Part shown: positions 25,604 through 34,550 of the stretch, piece by piece
How positions within the stretch are numbered: position 1 is the first letter of the stretch
Layout: every line of letters begins with the position of its first letter
DNA from: Succiniclasticum ruminis DSM 9236
GTDB taxonomy: Bacteria > Bacillota > Negativicutes > Acidaminococcales > Acidaminococcaceae
Direction: 5' to 3'
Length of the DNA: 64,000 nt
Assembly: GCF_900112895.1 (NCBI RefSeq)
Contig: NZ_FONL01000001.1
Coordinates: 124,001 to 188,000 of the forward strand
Made by a program: the position numbers and the translations under genes
Notes under the pieces: model-generated
The model's input: the letters and a program-made list of their open reading frames with translations, nothing else
Told to the model about the DNA's origin: nothing
Databases searched by the model: none

Positions 25604-25978
25604 ATGGACGCACAGACCAGATTGGAAATTCAGAATTTGACGGAACAGCAGCAGCAATATGTAATACAGACGCTGCCCGCAAAAGAAAAATCCCTTTCGT
25701 CTGCTTATATTTTCTGGGTACTGTTCGGGGCGCACTATTTTTATTTACACAAGCCGTTTAAAAACATCTTTTTGTGGCTGCTGTGTTGTATTTACATCGG
25801 CGTCATCTGGTGGGTTTTTGATCTTTTCCGCATGAAAAGCCTGGTTGCAGACTGCAACCGGGAAATCGCCAAACAGGTGATCCACGATGCGATACTGCTG
25901 TACCCGAAACCCCAGAAAGTACACGGCGAAACCATCGACGCGGAATTTGAAGAAAGCAAAAAAGAAGAAAAGGCGTAA
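25604..25978 (+). CDS. TM2-domain membrane protein
   Basis: A 124-residue protein with the TM2 pair of helices (about 32-77): SSAYIFWVLFGAHYFYLHKP, a turn, then WWVFDLFRM. The N-terminal 30 residues are a Gln/Leu-rich helix (LTEQQQQYVIQTL) and the tail is acidic and charged (EFEESKKEEKA). TM2 proteins are small inner-membrane proteins of poorly known role. AGGAGGAAC 5 bases upstream sets the start. A TATAAT is present at 25436-25441 but its -35 is unclear. The gap 25238-25603 shows no other gene. Confidence 0.85.
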   Translation: MDAQTRLEIQNLTEQQQQYVIQTLPAKEKSLSSAYIFWVLFGAHYFYLHKPFKNIFLWLLCCIYIGVIWWVFDLFRMKSLVADCNREIAKQVIHDAILLYPKPQKVHGETIDAEFEESKKEEKA

Positions 25979-26008
25979 AAAGCGCAGCAGAACTACCCTG
26001 TAACTGCA

Positions 26009-26046
26009 AACCGGCATCAGCCTGTCGAACTGATGCCGGTTTTCTT
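26009..26046. terminator. Bidirectional terminator between TM2 gene and dtd
   Basis: AACCGGCATCAG pairs with CTGATGCCGGTT around a 9-nt loop, then TTCTTTT on the plus strand. It lies between convergent genes. Confidence 0.85.
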
Positions 26047-26060
26047 TTGCGAATTTGATG

Positions 26061-26504
26061 TTACATTTCAGCGCTGTCGAATAGCAGCGTGACCGGTCCG
26101 TCGTTTACGGAATACACCTGCATGTCAGCGGCGAATTCTCCGTGTTCCACGGCAAAACCTCTGGCACGGCAGGTCTCCATGAATCTCTCATACAGGGGAA
26201 CCGCCAGTTCCGGTTTGGCCGCATGGGAAAATCCGGGGCGGCGTTTCTTCAAATCGGCATAAAGGGTGAACTGGGAAATCACTAAAAGGGAACCGCCCAC
26301 CTGATCCAGGCTCAGGTTCATCTTTCCGTTCTCATCTTCAAAAACCCGGCAGTTACAGATTTTTTCCGCCATTTTATCCGCTATGGATTCCGTGTCTTCC
26401 GGCCCGATCCCCAGCAGGATCAGAAAACCCTGTCCGATTTTCCCTGTTGTCTTTCCTTCAATCACTACGGATGCTTCTTTTACTCTGGTTACAACGGCAC
26501 GCAT
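26061..26504 (-). CDS. dtd: D-aminoacyl-tRNA deacylase
   Basis: A 147-residue enzyme that removes D-amino acids (and glycine) mischarged on tRNA. It spans the whole family length, with the start motif MRAVVTRVKEASV, the SQFTL-x-AD active-site segment (about 76-83) and the Gly-cisPro NDGPVT near 134. The segment after SQFTLYAD reads LKKRRPGF, one residue shorter than the usual RKGRRPSF form. It is a single gene after its own start; dtd is often near relA/metabolic genes, but here it lies beside metQ. Confidence 0.93.
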   Translation of the reverse strand: MRAVVTRVKEASVVIEGKTTGKIGQGFLILLGIGPEDTESIADKMAEKICNCRVFEDENGKMNLSLDQVGGSLLVISQFTLYADLKKRRPGFSHAAKPELAVPLYERFMETCRARGFAVEHGEFAADMQVYSVNDGPVTLLFDSAEM

Positions 26505-26536
26505 AAATACACTCCTGAATAGTATGTTTAGTTTAG

Positions 26537-26575
26537 AAAAAAGAGCTTTTGTCCTGCTTGTCAGACAAAAGCTCT
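26537..26575 (-). terminator. Terminator of metQ-like gene
   Basis: On the minus strand GAGCTTTTGTC pairs perfectly with GACAAAAGCTC around a 10-nt loop, followed by TTTTTT. Confidence 0.92.
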
Positions 26576-26582
26576 GTCCTTA

Positions 26583-27413
26583 TTACCATGCGCTGAGAAT
26601 ACTGCCCTTGAAGTGGTCAAGAATAAATTTCTTGTTTTCTTCCGAACGGTACACTTTCTCAATCTGTTTGATCCGCGGATCGTTGAAATTCTTTTCCGTT
26701 GTAACGAAAATATTTACATAGGGATTATCCGCGCCTTCCACAATGATAGCATCCTTCAGGGGATTCAGGCCGGCCGGCAGCGCGTAGTTTACGTTGATGC
26801 AGGCGATGGTCACGTCCTTGATGCTTCTGGGAATGCCCGCGGCGTCCAGTTCCTGGAATTTAAAGTTGTGTTTGTTCTCGATCACATCGGTTAATGCGGT
26901 AACGGAATTTTTCTTGTCTTTTACTTTGATCAGTCCCGCATTGTCCAGCATCAGCAGCGCGCGGCCGCCGTTGGACGGATCGTTGGGAATCGCAACCGTT
27001 GCGCCGTCGGGAATGGGTTCACCCTTTTTCACTTTGGTAGAATATACGGCCATCGGGAAAATTACGGTCTTAAAGCATTCTTTTAATTTGAAGCTGGGTT
27101 CCTTTTTCAGGGTCGCCGCCAGATACGGCGCGTGCTGCATGCTGTTGGCAAACAGTTCGCCCTGGTTCAGGGCTACGTTGGGCGTTACGAAATCGTTGAA
27201 TTCCACAACTTCGATCTTCAGGCCCTGCTTATCCGCCAGTTTCTTTACGTTGTCCATGATTTCCGCGTGCGGACCTGCGGTTACACCGATTTTAATCGGT
27301 TTATCCGCCGCCGGCGCTTTCTTTTCTTCTTTCTTGTCTCCGCCGCCGCAGCCCGTCAGGCTGAAAGCCAGAAGAGCGGTTGCCAGGATCAGTGAAACTT
27401 TTTTCAAAAACAT
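26583..27413 (-). CDS. metQ: MetQ/NlpA-family methionine-binding lipoprotein
   Basis: A 276-residue binding lipoprotein with lipobox SLTGC (Cys22), a Lys/Glu linker, then the NlpA fold: IGVTAGPHAEIMD, FNDFVTPNVALNQGE, QHAPYLA, AIPNDPSNGGRALLML, INVNYALPAGL. These match MetQ of the methionine importer. The MetN ATPase and MetI permease genes are not beside it, so it is an orphan or works with components elsewhere. GGAGGGGAA precedes the start. No SAM riboswitch was recognised in 27414-27560. Confidence 0.88.
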   Translation of the reverse strand: MFLKKVSLILATALLAFSLTGCGGGDKKEEKKAPAADKPIKIGVTAGPHAEIMDNVKKLADKQGLKIEVVEFNDFVTPNVALNQGELFANSMQHAPYLAATLKKEPSFKLKECFKTVIFPMAVYSTKVKKGEPIPDGATVAIPNDPSNGGRALLMLDNAGLIKVKDKKNSVTALTDVIENKHNFKFQELDAAGIPRSIKDVTIACINVNYALPAGLNPLKDAIIVEGADNPYVNIFVTTEKNFNDPRIKQIEKVYRSEENKKFILDHFKGSILSAW

Positions 27414-27560
27414 GTTAATTCCCCTCCAATATCCATTTTTCTCATATCATATTTAAAAAGTATGATATAGAACTATTATTTCAAATTATAACCAACTTTA
27501 CCTTTCTGTCAACAAAATTTGTTAATCAGCAAACTTTTTTCGACGGAAAATCAAAATTAA

Positions 27561-27600
27561 ATGGCAGATTGTATAGTAAGTTACACTAACAATCTGCCAT
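27561..27600 (-). terminator. Terminator of the histidine phosphatase gene
   Basis: ATGGCAGATTGT pairs perfectly with ACAATCTGCCAT (12 bp) around a 16-nt loop; the minus strand continues TTAATTTTGATTTT. Confidence 0.75.
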
Positions 27601-27617
27601 CACCGTTCCATTAATTG

Positions 27618-28268
27618 TCATTTAACCCTGCCGAAAGGCTGCTTCAGCCGGAATGCTTCCGGGATATGGTCGTCCCGGCTCCAATCCGTAATAACCGCAT
27701 TGCCTTCGCTGTCCGCCTCCACAATATTCAGGGCAGCGTTGCCGATGGGGTGCTGCCAGATATCGTCCAGCGGGATGCCCGCAATGGTCAGCAGGATGCT
27801 GCTGATACACATCATGTGGGAAACGATCAGCACGGTCTGTCCTTCGTGCTTTTTGACAATCTCCCAAAAGGTTCTCCAGGCGCGCTTCCGGGTTTCCTCA
27901 AAAGGCTCCCCGCCTTTGAGACGGATTTGCGTAGGAGCCGTACGCCAGATATCATACCAGCCCGGATACTTTTCATCAATTTCCGATACCAGCAGACCTT
28001 CCCACTCGCCCACGCCCATTTCCTGCAGCCCGTCTGTGGGATAAACGGGGATATTCCTTTCGCCCCGGATGATTTCCGCTGTTTCCACAGCACGCTGTAA
28101 AGGACTGGTATAAATGACATCCAGCTCCATGCCCTGCAGCCCGTTTTTGGCAAAACCGGCCTGCTGCCGTCCCGTATCATTCAGGGGAATGTCTGAAAGC
28201 CCCTGGAAACGGTGCAGCACGTTCCACTCCGTTTCCCCGTGGCGTATTAAAATCACTGTCGTTTTCAT
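27618..28268 (-). CDS. Histidine phosphatase family protein (phosphoglycerate-mutase-like)
   Basis: A 216-residue cytosolic enzyme with the RHGETEWN motif (catalytic His9-10 region), QGLSDIPLN, TSPLQRAVETAEI and the second His in VSHMM. Size and motifs fit cofactor-dependent phosphatases such as alpha-ribazole phosphatase or broad-specificity GpmB-like enzymes; the exact substrate cannot be told. It follows the flavodiiron gene by 6 bases, so the two are probably one operon. Confidence 0.85.
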   Translation of the reverse strand: MKTTVILIRHGETEWNVLHRFQGLSDIPLNDTGRQQAGFAKNGLQGMELDVIYTSPLQRAVETAEIIRGERNIPVYPTDGLQEMGVGEWEGLLVSEIDEKYPGWYDIWRTAPTQIRLKGGEPFEETRKRAWRTFWEIVKKHEGQTVLIVSHMMCISSILLTIAGIPLDDIWQHPIGNAALNIVEADSEGNAVITDWSRDDHIPEAFRLKQPFGRVK

Positions 28269-28274
28269 TATTAT

Positions 28275-29465
28275 TTATTTTACTGCTTCCCCAAAGGCCC
28301 GGCCGTACTGACGACATTCTTCCATATGGGCTTCATCCGGCACCCACTGGCAGCGAATCCCGTCATTGACAATCGCAAAGCCTGCGCCCTGCAGCAGTTC
28401 CGTCATCTGTTTCACCGCTTCGCCGCTCCAGCCGTAGCTGCCGAACGCAGCAGCTTTTTTATTCTTAAACTTCAGGCCCCGGATCAGTTCCAGCATGCCG
28501 CCGATGGAATAAGCGAACCCGTAATTGATGGTAGGCGAACCCACCAGGATCGCTTTGGACTTAAACACTTCCGTGGCAATATCGCTTTTGTCTTCTTTGG
28601 CCGCGTTCATCAGCTTGATGACCACGTCCGGGTCAGCCTGCCGGATGCCTTCCGCGATGCACTCTGCCATACGGCGGGTGGATTCCCACATGGTATCATA
28701 CACAAAGGTGATCTGGTTTTCCTGATAATTGGCCGCCCATTTCTGATAGGTCTCCACAATCTGCATGGGGTTATCCCGCCAGATGATGCCATGACTGGGG
28801 CAGATCATGTCAACCGGCACGTTCATGGCCAGGATTTCCTTAATCTTTCGGGTCACCATGGGACTGTAGGGATTCAAAATGTTTACGTAATATTTCATGG
28901 CTTCGCTGTACATTTCATGAACGTCCACTTTGTCATTGTACAGTTCTTCGCTGGCAAAATGTTGGCCGAAGCCGTCGTTGCTGAAGAGAATATTTTCCCC
29001 GGTCATGTAGGTAAACATGGTGTCCGGCCAGTGCAGCATGGGCGCTTCGATGAAAACAAGCTTGGAGTCACCCAGGTCCAGGGTGTCGCCGGTCTTTACA
29101 TTCACAAAGTTCCAGTCCTGATGATAGTGTCCGCGGATAATGCCCTCGCCCTTTTTGGTGCAGTAAATAGGCACGTCCGGAATTTCCCGCATCAGGGCAG
29201 GCAAAGCGCCGCTGTGATCGATCTCATTGTGGTTCATGATTACATAATCGATCTTCTTCAGGTCAATCGTTTCTTTTAAATTAGTTACATATTCCTCATC
29301 GTACGGTTTCCAGCAGGTATCAATCAGCGCGGTCTTTTTGTCCTGCACCAGATAGGAATTGTAGGAAGAACCTTTGTAGGTGGAGAGCTCATGTCCGTGA
29401 AAATACACCAGCTCCCAGTCGATCTTCCCTACCCAGGTCACTTTATCGGTAATCTTTTTAGCCAT
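28275..29465 (-). CDS. Flavodiiron protein (FprA-type A-flavoprotein)
   Basis: A 396-residue enzyme with an N-terminal metallo-beta-lactamase-like diiron domain (ligands in MNHNEIDHSG near 79-87 and MLHWPDTMF) and a C-terminal flavodoxin domain (about 250-396; VYDTMWESTRRMAE binds FMN). Flavodiiron proteins reduce O2 to water or NO to N2O and protect anaerobes. There is no fused rubredoxin. AAAGGAGAC upstream sets the start. It leads the unit with the histidine phosphatase. Confidence 0.93.
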   Translation of the reverse strand: MAKKITDKVTWVGKIDWELVYFHGHELSTYKGSSYNSYLVQDKKTALIDTCWKPYDEEYVTNLKETIDLKKIDYVIMNHNEIDHSGALPALMREIPDVPIYCTKKGEGIIRGHYHQDWNFVNVKTGDTLDLGDSKLVFIEAPMLHWPDTMFTYMTGENILFSNDGFGQHFASEELYNDKVDVHEMYSEAMKYYVNILNPYSPMVTRKIKEILAMNVPVDMICPSHGIIWRDNPMQIVETYQKWAANYQENQITFVYDTMWESTRRMAECIAEGIRQADPDVVIKLMNAAKEDKSDIATEVFKSKAILVGSPTINYGFAYSIGGMLELIRGLKFKNKKAAAFGSYGWSGEAVKQMTELLQGAGFAIVNDGIRCQWVPDEAHMEECRQYGRAFGEAVK

Positions 29466-29560
29466 GCAAAGTCTCCTTTCAGATTTATCCGCCGGCAGCC
29501 GGCAAAATCAGCCAGCTTGTTGTTTATTTTACGCAACAGGAAACAGTGTTTTCCTGTCAA

Positions 29561-30910
29561 TTATCTGTGGCTGCGGAAATAGTTCAACGCTACATCCGGG
29601 AACAGCGCGTAAGACAGTACGTCTTCTACGCTGAGGCCGGGATAACCCGCCTCATCCAGACGGTCCCGCATGGTCTTAAGCTGGGGCTTAATGTCATCGG
29701 CAGGACGGTGGTCAATGACCGGCTCGTCTCCGATAGCCAGTTTTTGCACTTCCGGATTGATGGGGCCTGCAGTTTTGCCGTAACGGCCGCGGATCAGTTC
29801 TTTTACTTCACGGGGAATCATTTTGTAACGGCCCATAGCTACGTTCATAACCGCCATGGAACCGACAATCTGGCTGGTGGGCGTAACCAGGGGCGGATAA
29901 CCTAAGTCTTTCCGTACCTGAGGCATTTCCTTCAGCACTTCGTCCAGCTTGTCGCCGATGCCCATGCCTGCCATCTGGCTGCGCAGGTTGGAAAGCATGC
30001 CGCCGGGAATCTGATACAGCAGCACTTTGGGATTTACGTTAAAGTTCGGGTTCACATGGAACTCGTTGACAATTTTGCTCTTGACGCCGGTGAAATATTC
30101 TGCCAGATCATTTAACGTTTCGAGGTTTAGTCCGGTATCCCGGGGGCTTTCCGCCAACGTAGCCACCATGGCTTCCGTGCATGGCTGGCTCGTGGTTCCC
30201 GAGAACGGGGCCAGCGCCGTATCCAGAATGTCCACGCCGGCTTCTGCCGCTTTCAGCGCGGTCATGTGGCCCAGACCCGTGGTGCAGTGATTGTGAAGTT
30301 CTATCGGCACAGCGATTTCCTTTTTCAGGGCTTTGATCAGATGTTCCGCGCCATAGGGACTCAGCAGACCCGCCATGTCTTTAATGCAGATGGAATCGGC
30401 TCCCATCTGTACCATTTCCTTAGCCAGACGCACAAAGTCCTCCGGCTTGTGATACGGGCTGGTAGTATAGACCAGCGCGCCCTGCATATGTGCCCCGGCC
30501 TTTTTGCCTGCCTGGAAAGAGGTTTCCAGGTTTCTCGTATCGTTGAGCGCGTCAAATACGCGGATGATGGAAACGCCGTTTTCCACGCTCTTTTTAATAA
30601 ATTCAGACACTACATCGTCCGCATAATGGTTATAGCCTAACAGGTTTTGGCCCCGCAGCAGCATCTGGATGGGTGTGTTCGGCATCCGGTGCCGCAGGAT
30701 CCGCAGGCGGCCCCAGGGATCTTCATCCAAAAAACGCAGGCAGGCGTCAAAAGTCGCTCCGCCCCAGGCTTCAATGGCATGGTAGCCAACATTATCCAGT
30801 TTTTCCAGCACCGGGATCATATCCTGCACCCTCATCCGGGTCGCAACCAAAGACTGCGGGCCATCCCGCAATACTGTTTCTGTAATCTTCAGGGGTTTTA
30901 CTTCTGTCAT
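29561..30910 (-). CDS. Biotin-dependent carboxyltransferase subunit (OadA/PycB/5S-like), no biotin domain
   Basis: A 449-residue protein with an HMGL-type TIM barrel (ETVLRDGPQSL near 11; metal-binding LHNHCTTG near 205; catalytic Lys in CIKDMAG) and the PYC_OADA C-terminal region. It matches the carboxyltransferase part of oxaloacetate decarboxylase alpha, pyruvate carboxylase B or transcarboxylase 5S. It ends where a biotinyl domain would start, so a separate biotin carrier is needed; none is beside it, nor are the membrane beta or gamma subunits. AAGGAGTG precedes the start. Which reaction it serves is uncertain. Confidence 0.85.
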   Translation of the reverse strand: MTEVKPLKITETVLRDGPQSLVATRMRVQDMIPVLEKLDNVGYHAIEAWGGATFDACLRFLDEDPWGRLRILRHRMPNTPIQMLLRGQNLLGYNHYADDVVSEFIKKSVENGVSIIRVFDALNDTRNLETSFQAGKKAGAHMQGALVYTTSPYHKPEDFVRLAKEMVQMGADSICIKDMAGLLSPYGAEHLIKALKKEIAVPIELHNHCTTGLGHMTALKAAEAGVDILDTALAPFSGTTSQPCTEAMVATLAESPRDTGLNLETLNDLAEYFTGVKSKIVNEFHVNPNFNVNPKVLLYQIPGGMLSNLRSQMAGMGIGDKLDEVLKEMPQVRKDLGYPPLVTPTSQIVGSMAVMNVAMGRYKMIPREVKELIRGRYGKTAGPINPEVQKLAIGDEPVIDHRPADDIKPQLKTMRDRLDEAGYPGLSVEDVLSYALFPDVALNYFRSHR

Positions 30911-30995
30911 CTTAACACTCCTTTACTGAACTCCATGGAAAATCATATTTTGAATTGTATAAAAAACACTTTCCATTGCAAAATATTATCAAGAT

Positions 30996-31004
30996 ATTAT
31001 ATCA
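30996..31004 (-). promoter_or_regulatory. Extended -10 promoter of the carboxyltransferase gene
   Basis: TGATATAAT on the minus strand, about 85 bp upstream of the ATG. No good -35 at 16-18 bp, as often with extended -10 promoters. Confidence 0.5.
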
Positions 31005-31051
31005 TAAAAACTTCCTTATGTATACAAAATACACTGGGAATGATTCCTGAT

Positions 31052-31084
31052 AAAAAAGGCTGCGGGGTTGCCGCAGCCTTTTAT
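31052..31084. terminator. Terminator of leuA
   Basis: AAAAAAGGCTGCGG, loop GGTTG, CCGCAGCCTTTT: GC stem with A and T flanks just past the leuA stop on the minus strand. Confidence 0.9.
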
Positions 31085-31107
31085 AAAAGAATTGAAATTG
31101 TTGAATT

Positions 31108-32805
31108 TTATGCTTTCTGTTTTTCCGCCCGGTTGATGGCGCACAGGATACCCAGCAGGGACGCCACAACAATACCGCTGTGGATGCCTACGCCGAAAAT
31201 GTGGTTTCCGTCCGGCTTCTGGAGTTCAATATAACAGATAGCCTTGGCATTGGAACCGACGCTGATTGCGTGTTCGTCGTAGTTAATAAATTTATAACCC
31301 GTCACGCCGACTTTCGAAAGGGCGTTGAAGAACGCATCGATAGGACCGTTGCCTCTGCCAATCACATCGGTCTTCTGTCCGTCCACGGCAATGACGCCGG
31401 TAAAAACAGTAGGATTCTCCTGCGCGTCCTCCGACTGTTTGGCTTGATGGAAGTGCCGTTCAACCAGTTCATATTTTCCTTTCAGGTCCACAAACTCTTT
31501 GTTGAACAGTGAAACGATCTGTACTTCGTTCAGTTCATCGCCGTAAGCGTCCGCCGCTGCTTTGACAATATCGCCGAATTCGGGCTGCATGGACTTTGGC
31601 ATACGGTAACCTTTCGCCTGTTCCAGTACATAGGCTGCGCCGCCTTTGCCGGACTGGCTGTTGATCCGGATGATAGGATCATACTGGCGGTTGATGTCTT
31701 CCGGATTGATAGGCAGGTACGGAACTTCCCAGTATTCCGTGCCGGTGTTCTTCATATAGTCAAAGCCTTTTTTGATGGCGTCCTGATGGGAACCGGAAAA
31801 GGCGGTGAAAGCCAGCTGTCCCACATAAGGCTGCCGGGGGGGGATTTCCATTTTTGTACATTCCTCATATACTTTTCCTACCGATAAAATATCATGGAAG
31901 TCCAGTTTCGGATCCACACCCTGGGTGTACATGTTAAGCGCTACCGTTACGATATCCAGATTGCCTGTACGTTCCCCGTTGCCAAACAGGCAGCCTTCGA
32001 TGCGTTCCGCACCGGCCAGAAGTCCCAGTTCCGCGCAGGCTACGCCGGTACCCCGGTCATTATGGGGATGCAGGCTGATGATGGCCGCTTCCCGGTTGGG
32101 CAGATGCTTGATAAAATACTCGATCTGGTCGGCATAGGTATTGGGGGTACACATTTCCACCGTGGCCGGCAGGTTGATGATAACCGGGTTTTCTTTCGTA
32201 GCGCCCAGCGCTTCCATGACTTCGTGACAGATGCGTACGGCAAAGTCCTGCTCTGTTCCCGTATAGCTTTCCGGAGAGTATTCGTAACGGATGTTCATGC
32301 CGCTGCGGGCTATTTCCTCTTCCGTCAGCTGACGGATCAGTTTGGCACCCTGCACTGCGATATCCACGATACCGTCCATATCTTTCTGGAAAACAATTTT
32401 GCGCTGCAGCGTAGAGGTGGAATTATAAAAATGAATGATAACATTCTTTGCGCCCTTGACCGATTCAAAGGTTTTCTTGATCAATTCCGGCCTTGCCTGT
32501 ACCAGCACCTGCAGCGTCACGTCATCCGGTACCAGATCCTGTTCGATCAGGGTACGGATAATTTCATATTCGGTTTCCGAAGCGGAAGGAAAACCGATTT
32601 CAATTTCCTTGAAGCCGATATCAATCAGCGTACGGAACATACGCAGCTTTTCATGCAGCTGCATAGGCGTTACCAGCGCCTGGTTGCCGTCCCGCAGGTC
32701 TACGCTGCACCATACGGGCGCCTTATCAATGATATGATCCGGCCAGTCACGGTGTTCCAGCGGAATCTGTGCAAACGGGATATACTTCTTGGCAGGTGCT
32801 TTCAT
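31108..32805 (-). CDS. leuA: 2-isopropylmalate synthase
   Basis: A 565-residue enzyme that condenses acetyl-CoA with 2-oxoisovalerate, the first committed step of leucine synthesis. The N-terminal TIM barrel has SVDLRDGNQAL (metal Asp and Arg), GFKEIEIGFP, and HPHNDRGTGVA near 246; the C-terminal region (about 430-560) is the LeuA allosteric domain for leucine feedback. Length and motifs match the long LeuA2 type. It is a single gene controlled by a Leu T-box, apart from leuCDB at 48627-51525. Confidence 0.95.
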   Translation of the reverse strand: MKAPAKKYIPFAQIPLEHRDWPDHIIDKAPVWCSVDLRDGNQALVTPMQLHEKLRMFRTLIDIGFKEIEIGFPSASETEYEIIRTLIEQDLVPDDVTLQVLVQARPELIKKTFESVKGAKNVIIHFYNSTSTLQRKIVFQKDMDGIVDIAVQGAKLIRQLTEEEIARSGMNIRYEYSPESYTGTEQDFAVRICHEVMEALGATKENPVIINLPATVEMCTPNTYADQIEYFIKHLPNREAAIISLHPHNDRGTGVACAELGLLAGAERIEGCLFGNGERTGNLDIVTVALNMYTQGVDPKLDFHDILSVGKVYEECTKMEIPPRQPYVGQLAFTAFSGSHQDAIKKGFDYMKNTGTEYWEVPYLPINPEDINRQYDPIIRINSQSGKGGAAYVLEQAKGYRMPKSMQPEFGDIVKAAADAYGDELNEVQIVSLFNKEFVDLKGKYELVERHFHQAKQSEDAQENPTVFTGVIAVDGQKTDVIGRGNGPIDAFFNALSKVGVTGYKFINYDEHAISVGSNAKAICYIELQKPDGNHIFGVGIHSGIVVASLLGILCAINRAEKQKA

Positions 32806-32833
32806 TTTCCAGTCCTCTCTTCTTCTCTAAAAT

Positions 32834-33115
32834 AAAAAACCTCACTCCCATATATCTGCAAGGGGCGAGGAAATAAAACCACGCTGTACCACCCTTTTTC
32901 AACCGGCTGCCGCCGATCCTCTCAGCCTCCAACAAGGCCTTTGCCAATAACGCGGCATTGCGTCCTGCCCTACAGCTATTTCAGGCAGACAGCTCTGAGA
33001 CCAGTCATCCATACAGGCGCTGTCACCGGTTCGCACCTTCCACCGGTTCTCTGGCACATACATCCTGTATCTTTTTCTCTTCACAGCTTTTAGGTGAAAC
33101 AGTATTAACTTGTTA
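32834..33115 (-). promoter_or_regulatory. T-box leader (leucine) of leuA
   Basis: The minus-strand leader has the stem I apical signature (CCAGAGA..., GGTGCGAACC), a specifier region GACTGGTCTCAGAG in which CUG (or CUC) would read Leu, the T-box AAGGGTGGTACAGCGTG near 32878-32895, and the terminator CCTCGCCCCTTGC.../GGGAGTGAGGTTTTTT at 32834-32870. Uncharged tRNA-Leu would favour the antiterminator and turn on leuA. Confidence 0.92.
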
Positions 33116-33125
33116 TTTGAAAGAC

Positions 33126-33154
33126 ATTATATCAATTTGTAAAAAATAAGTCAA
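33126..33154 (-). promoter_or_regulatory. Promoter of the leuA T-box transcript
   Basis: TTGACT (33149-33154) and TATAAT (33126-33131) on the minus strand with a 17-bp spacer. Confidence 0.85.
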
Positions 33155-33192
33155 TTTCTGTGGTGAAAATTCCTGAAAAAACAGTTTGCCGG

Positions 33193-34500
33193 TTATTTTT
33201 CTTCCTTCGTTTCCCCGCCGTTTCCGGTTACATGGGTAACGATTATTTTTTTCAGCCTGTGCTGGTCGACTTTTGAAACCTCAACTTTTAAATCCCGGTA
33301 GGTAAACGTGTCTCCCTTTTTGGGGACTTCCCCCAGGGACTCCACGACCCAGCCGCTGATGGACTGGTTTTCCAGATTGTAAAGGTCAAAATCCAGCTGG
33401 ATGTATTCGAACAGGTCGCGCAGGCTGGCATTCCGGGAATTGCTGTCGCAGGAGACCAGGTACCGGTTGTCGCCCAGTTTATGGAACACGGACACGGCCT
33501 CATCGTGCTCGTCCCAGATTTCCCCGACCAGTTCTTCCAGTATATCTTCAATTGTAATTACACCGGCCACGCTTCCGTAACTGTCGATTACCGCCGCCAT
33601 CTGCAGTTTATTATGCTGGAGATTTTTCAGCAGCAGGGAAATCTTTGTAGAACGGTGGACATAGGCAATATTTTTTAAAATCGTTTTGATATTAAATTTT
33701 GGGTCTTTTAAATAGGAATTGTAAAAATCCTTGGCGTGGAGCAGACCTATAATGTTGTCTTCTTCTTCATCGTAAACAGGAAGACGGGTAAAATGATTGG
33801 TCGTGAACAGGCGGTAAATTTCCGCATTGCTGTTGGTCACGCTGCAGGCTACCATATCGACCCGGGGGGTAAATATTTCCTTGACACGGATGTCGTTAAA
33901 CTCAATGGCGGACTTAATCAGATCGCTTTCATCCTCACTGATGGTCCCTTCATTTTCCACTTCGTCAACCATAACTTTCAGTTCAGCTTCTGTAATCGTA
34001 GGCCTGGCCGTCTTTTTCCCGGCTATATTCTGGCTAAGGCAATCTTTCAGCTTTTTAAAAATATAATTAAGGGGGGTAAACAGCCTGGTATTCCACCACA
34101 GCAGCTTATGCACAGCCAGCAGAAACGGCTCGGAATACTCTTTCGCCAGGCTTTTGGGGGAAATTTCACCTACTACAAGTATAACAACCGTTGTAATTGC
34201 CGTAGCTATGGACACACTGCCCTCATCCCCGATCAGTTTAATACACAAAAGGGTAGCAATCGAGGCCGTACCTATATTCACAATATTGTTTCCTACCAGA
34301 ATTGTGGAAAGGACTTCGTCAAAATGGTCCAGCAACTGCAATATACCGGCGGCGTCTTTGTTCCCATTTCGGGCCAGATGCTTTATGCGGATTTTATTCA
34401 CGGTACTGAGCGCCGTTTCCGATGCGGAATAAAACGCGGAGCCGCAAAGAAAAATGACAAGGATCACCAGATACCGGTACAGTTCGTTTTCAACAATCAT
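33193..34500 (-). CDS. CNNM/CorC-family transporter-associated protein (DUF21-CBS-CorC)
   Basis: A 435-residue membrane protein: DUF21/CNNM domain (about 1-185) with four hydrophobic segments and the SASETALSTV motif, a CBS pair (about 205-325; FTPRVDMVA, RLPVYDEEEDNIIGLLHAKDF, GSVAGVITIEDILEELVGEI), and a C-terminal CorC_HlyC domain. The family exports or regulates Mg2+/Co2+; the old name hemolysin is misleading. AGGAAGGA precedes the start. It follows the P-type Ca2+ ATPase gene by 50 bases on the same strand, suggesting a cation-homeostasis unit. Confidence 0.88.
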   Translation of the reverse strand: MIVENELYRYLVILVIFLCGSAFYSASETALSTVNKIRIKHLARNGNKDAAGILQLLDHFDEVLSTILVGNNIVNIGTASIATLLCIKLIGDEGSVSIATAITTVVILVVGEISPKSLAKEYSEPFLLAVHKLLWWNTRLFTPLNYIFKKLKDCLSQNIAGKKTARPTITEAELKVMVDEVENEGTISEDESDLIKSAIEFNDIRVKEIFTPRVDMVACSVTNSNAEIYRLFTTNHFTRLPVYDEEEDNIIGLLHAKDFYNSYLKDPKFNIKTILKNIAYVHRSTKISLLLKNLQHNKLQMAAVIDSYGSVAGVITIEDILEELVGEIWDEHDEAVSVFHKLGDNRYLVSCDSNSRNASLRDLFEYIQLDFDLYNLENQSISGWVVESLGEVPKKGDTFTYRDLKVEVSKVDQHRLKKIIVTHVTGNGGETKEEK

Positions 34501-34550
34501 AAAACACTATCCTTCCTCATTTGTGATTGCTTTTAACGTTACCTATGTTT

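Noticed and set aside
27414-27600. SAM riboswitch upstream of metQ
   Set aside because: No stem set or conserved core sequence was found; only a terminator for the neighbouring gene and AT-rich DNA.
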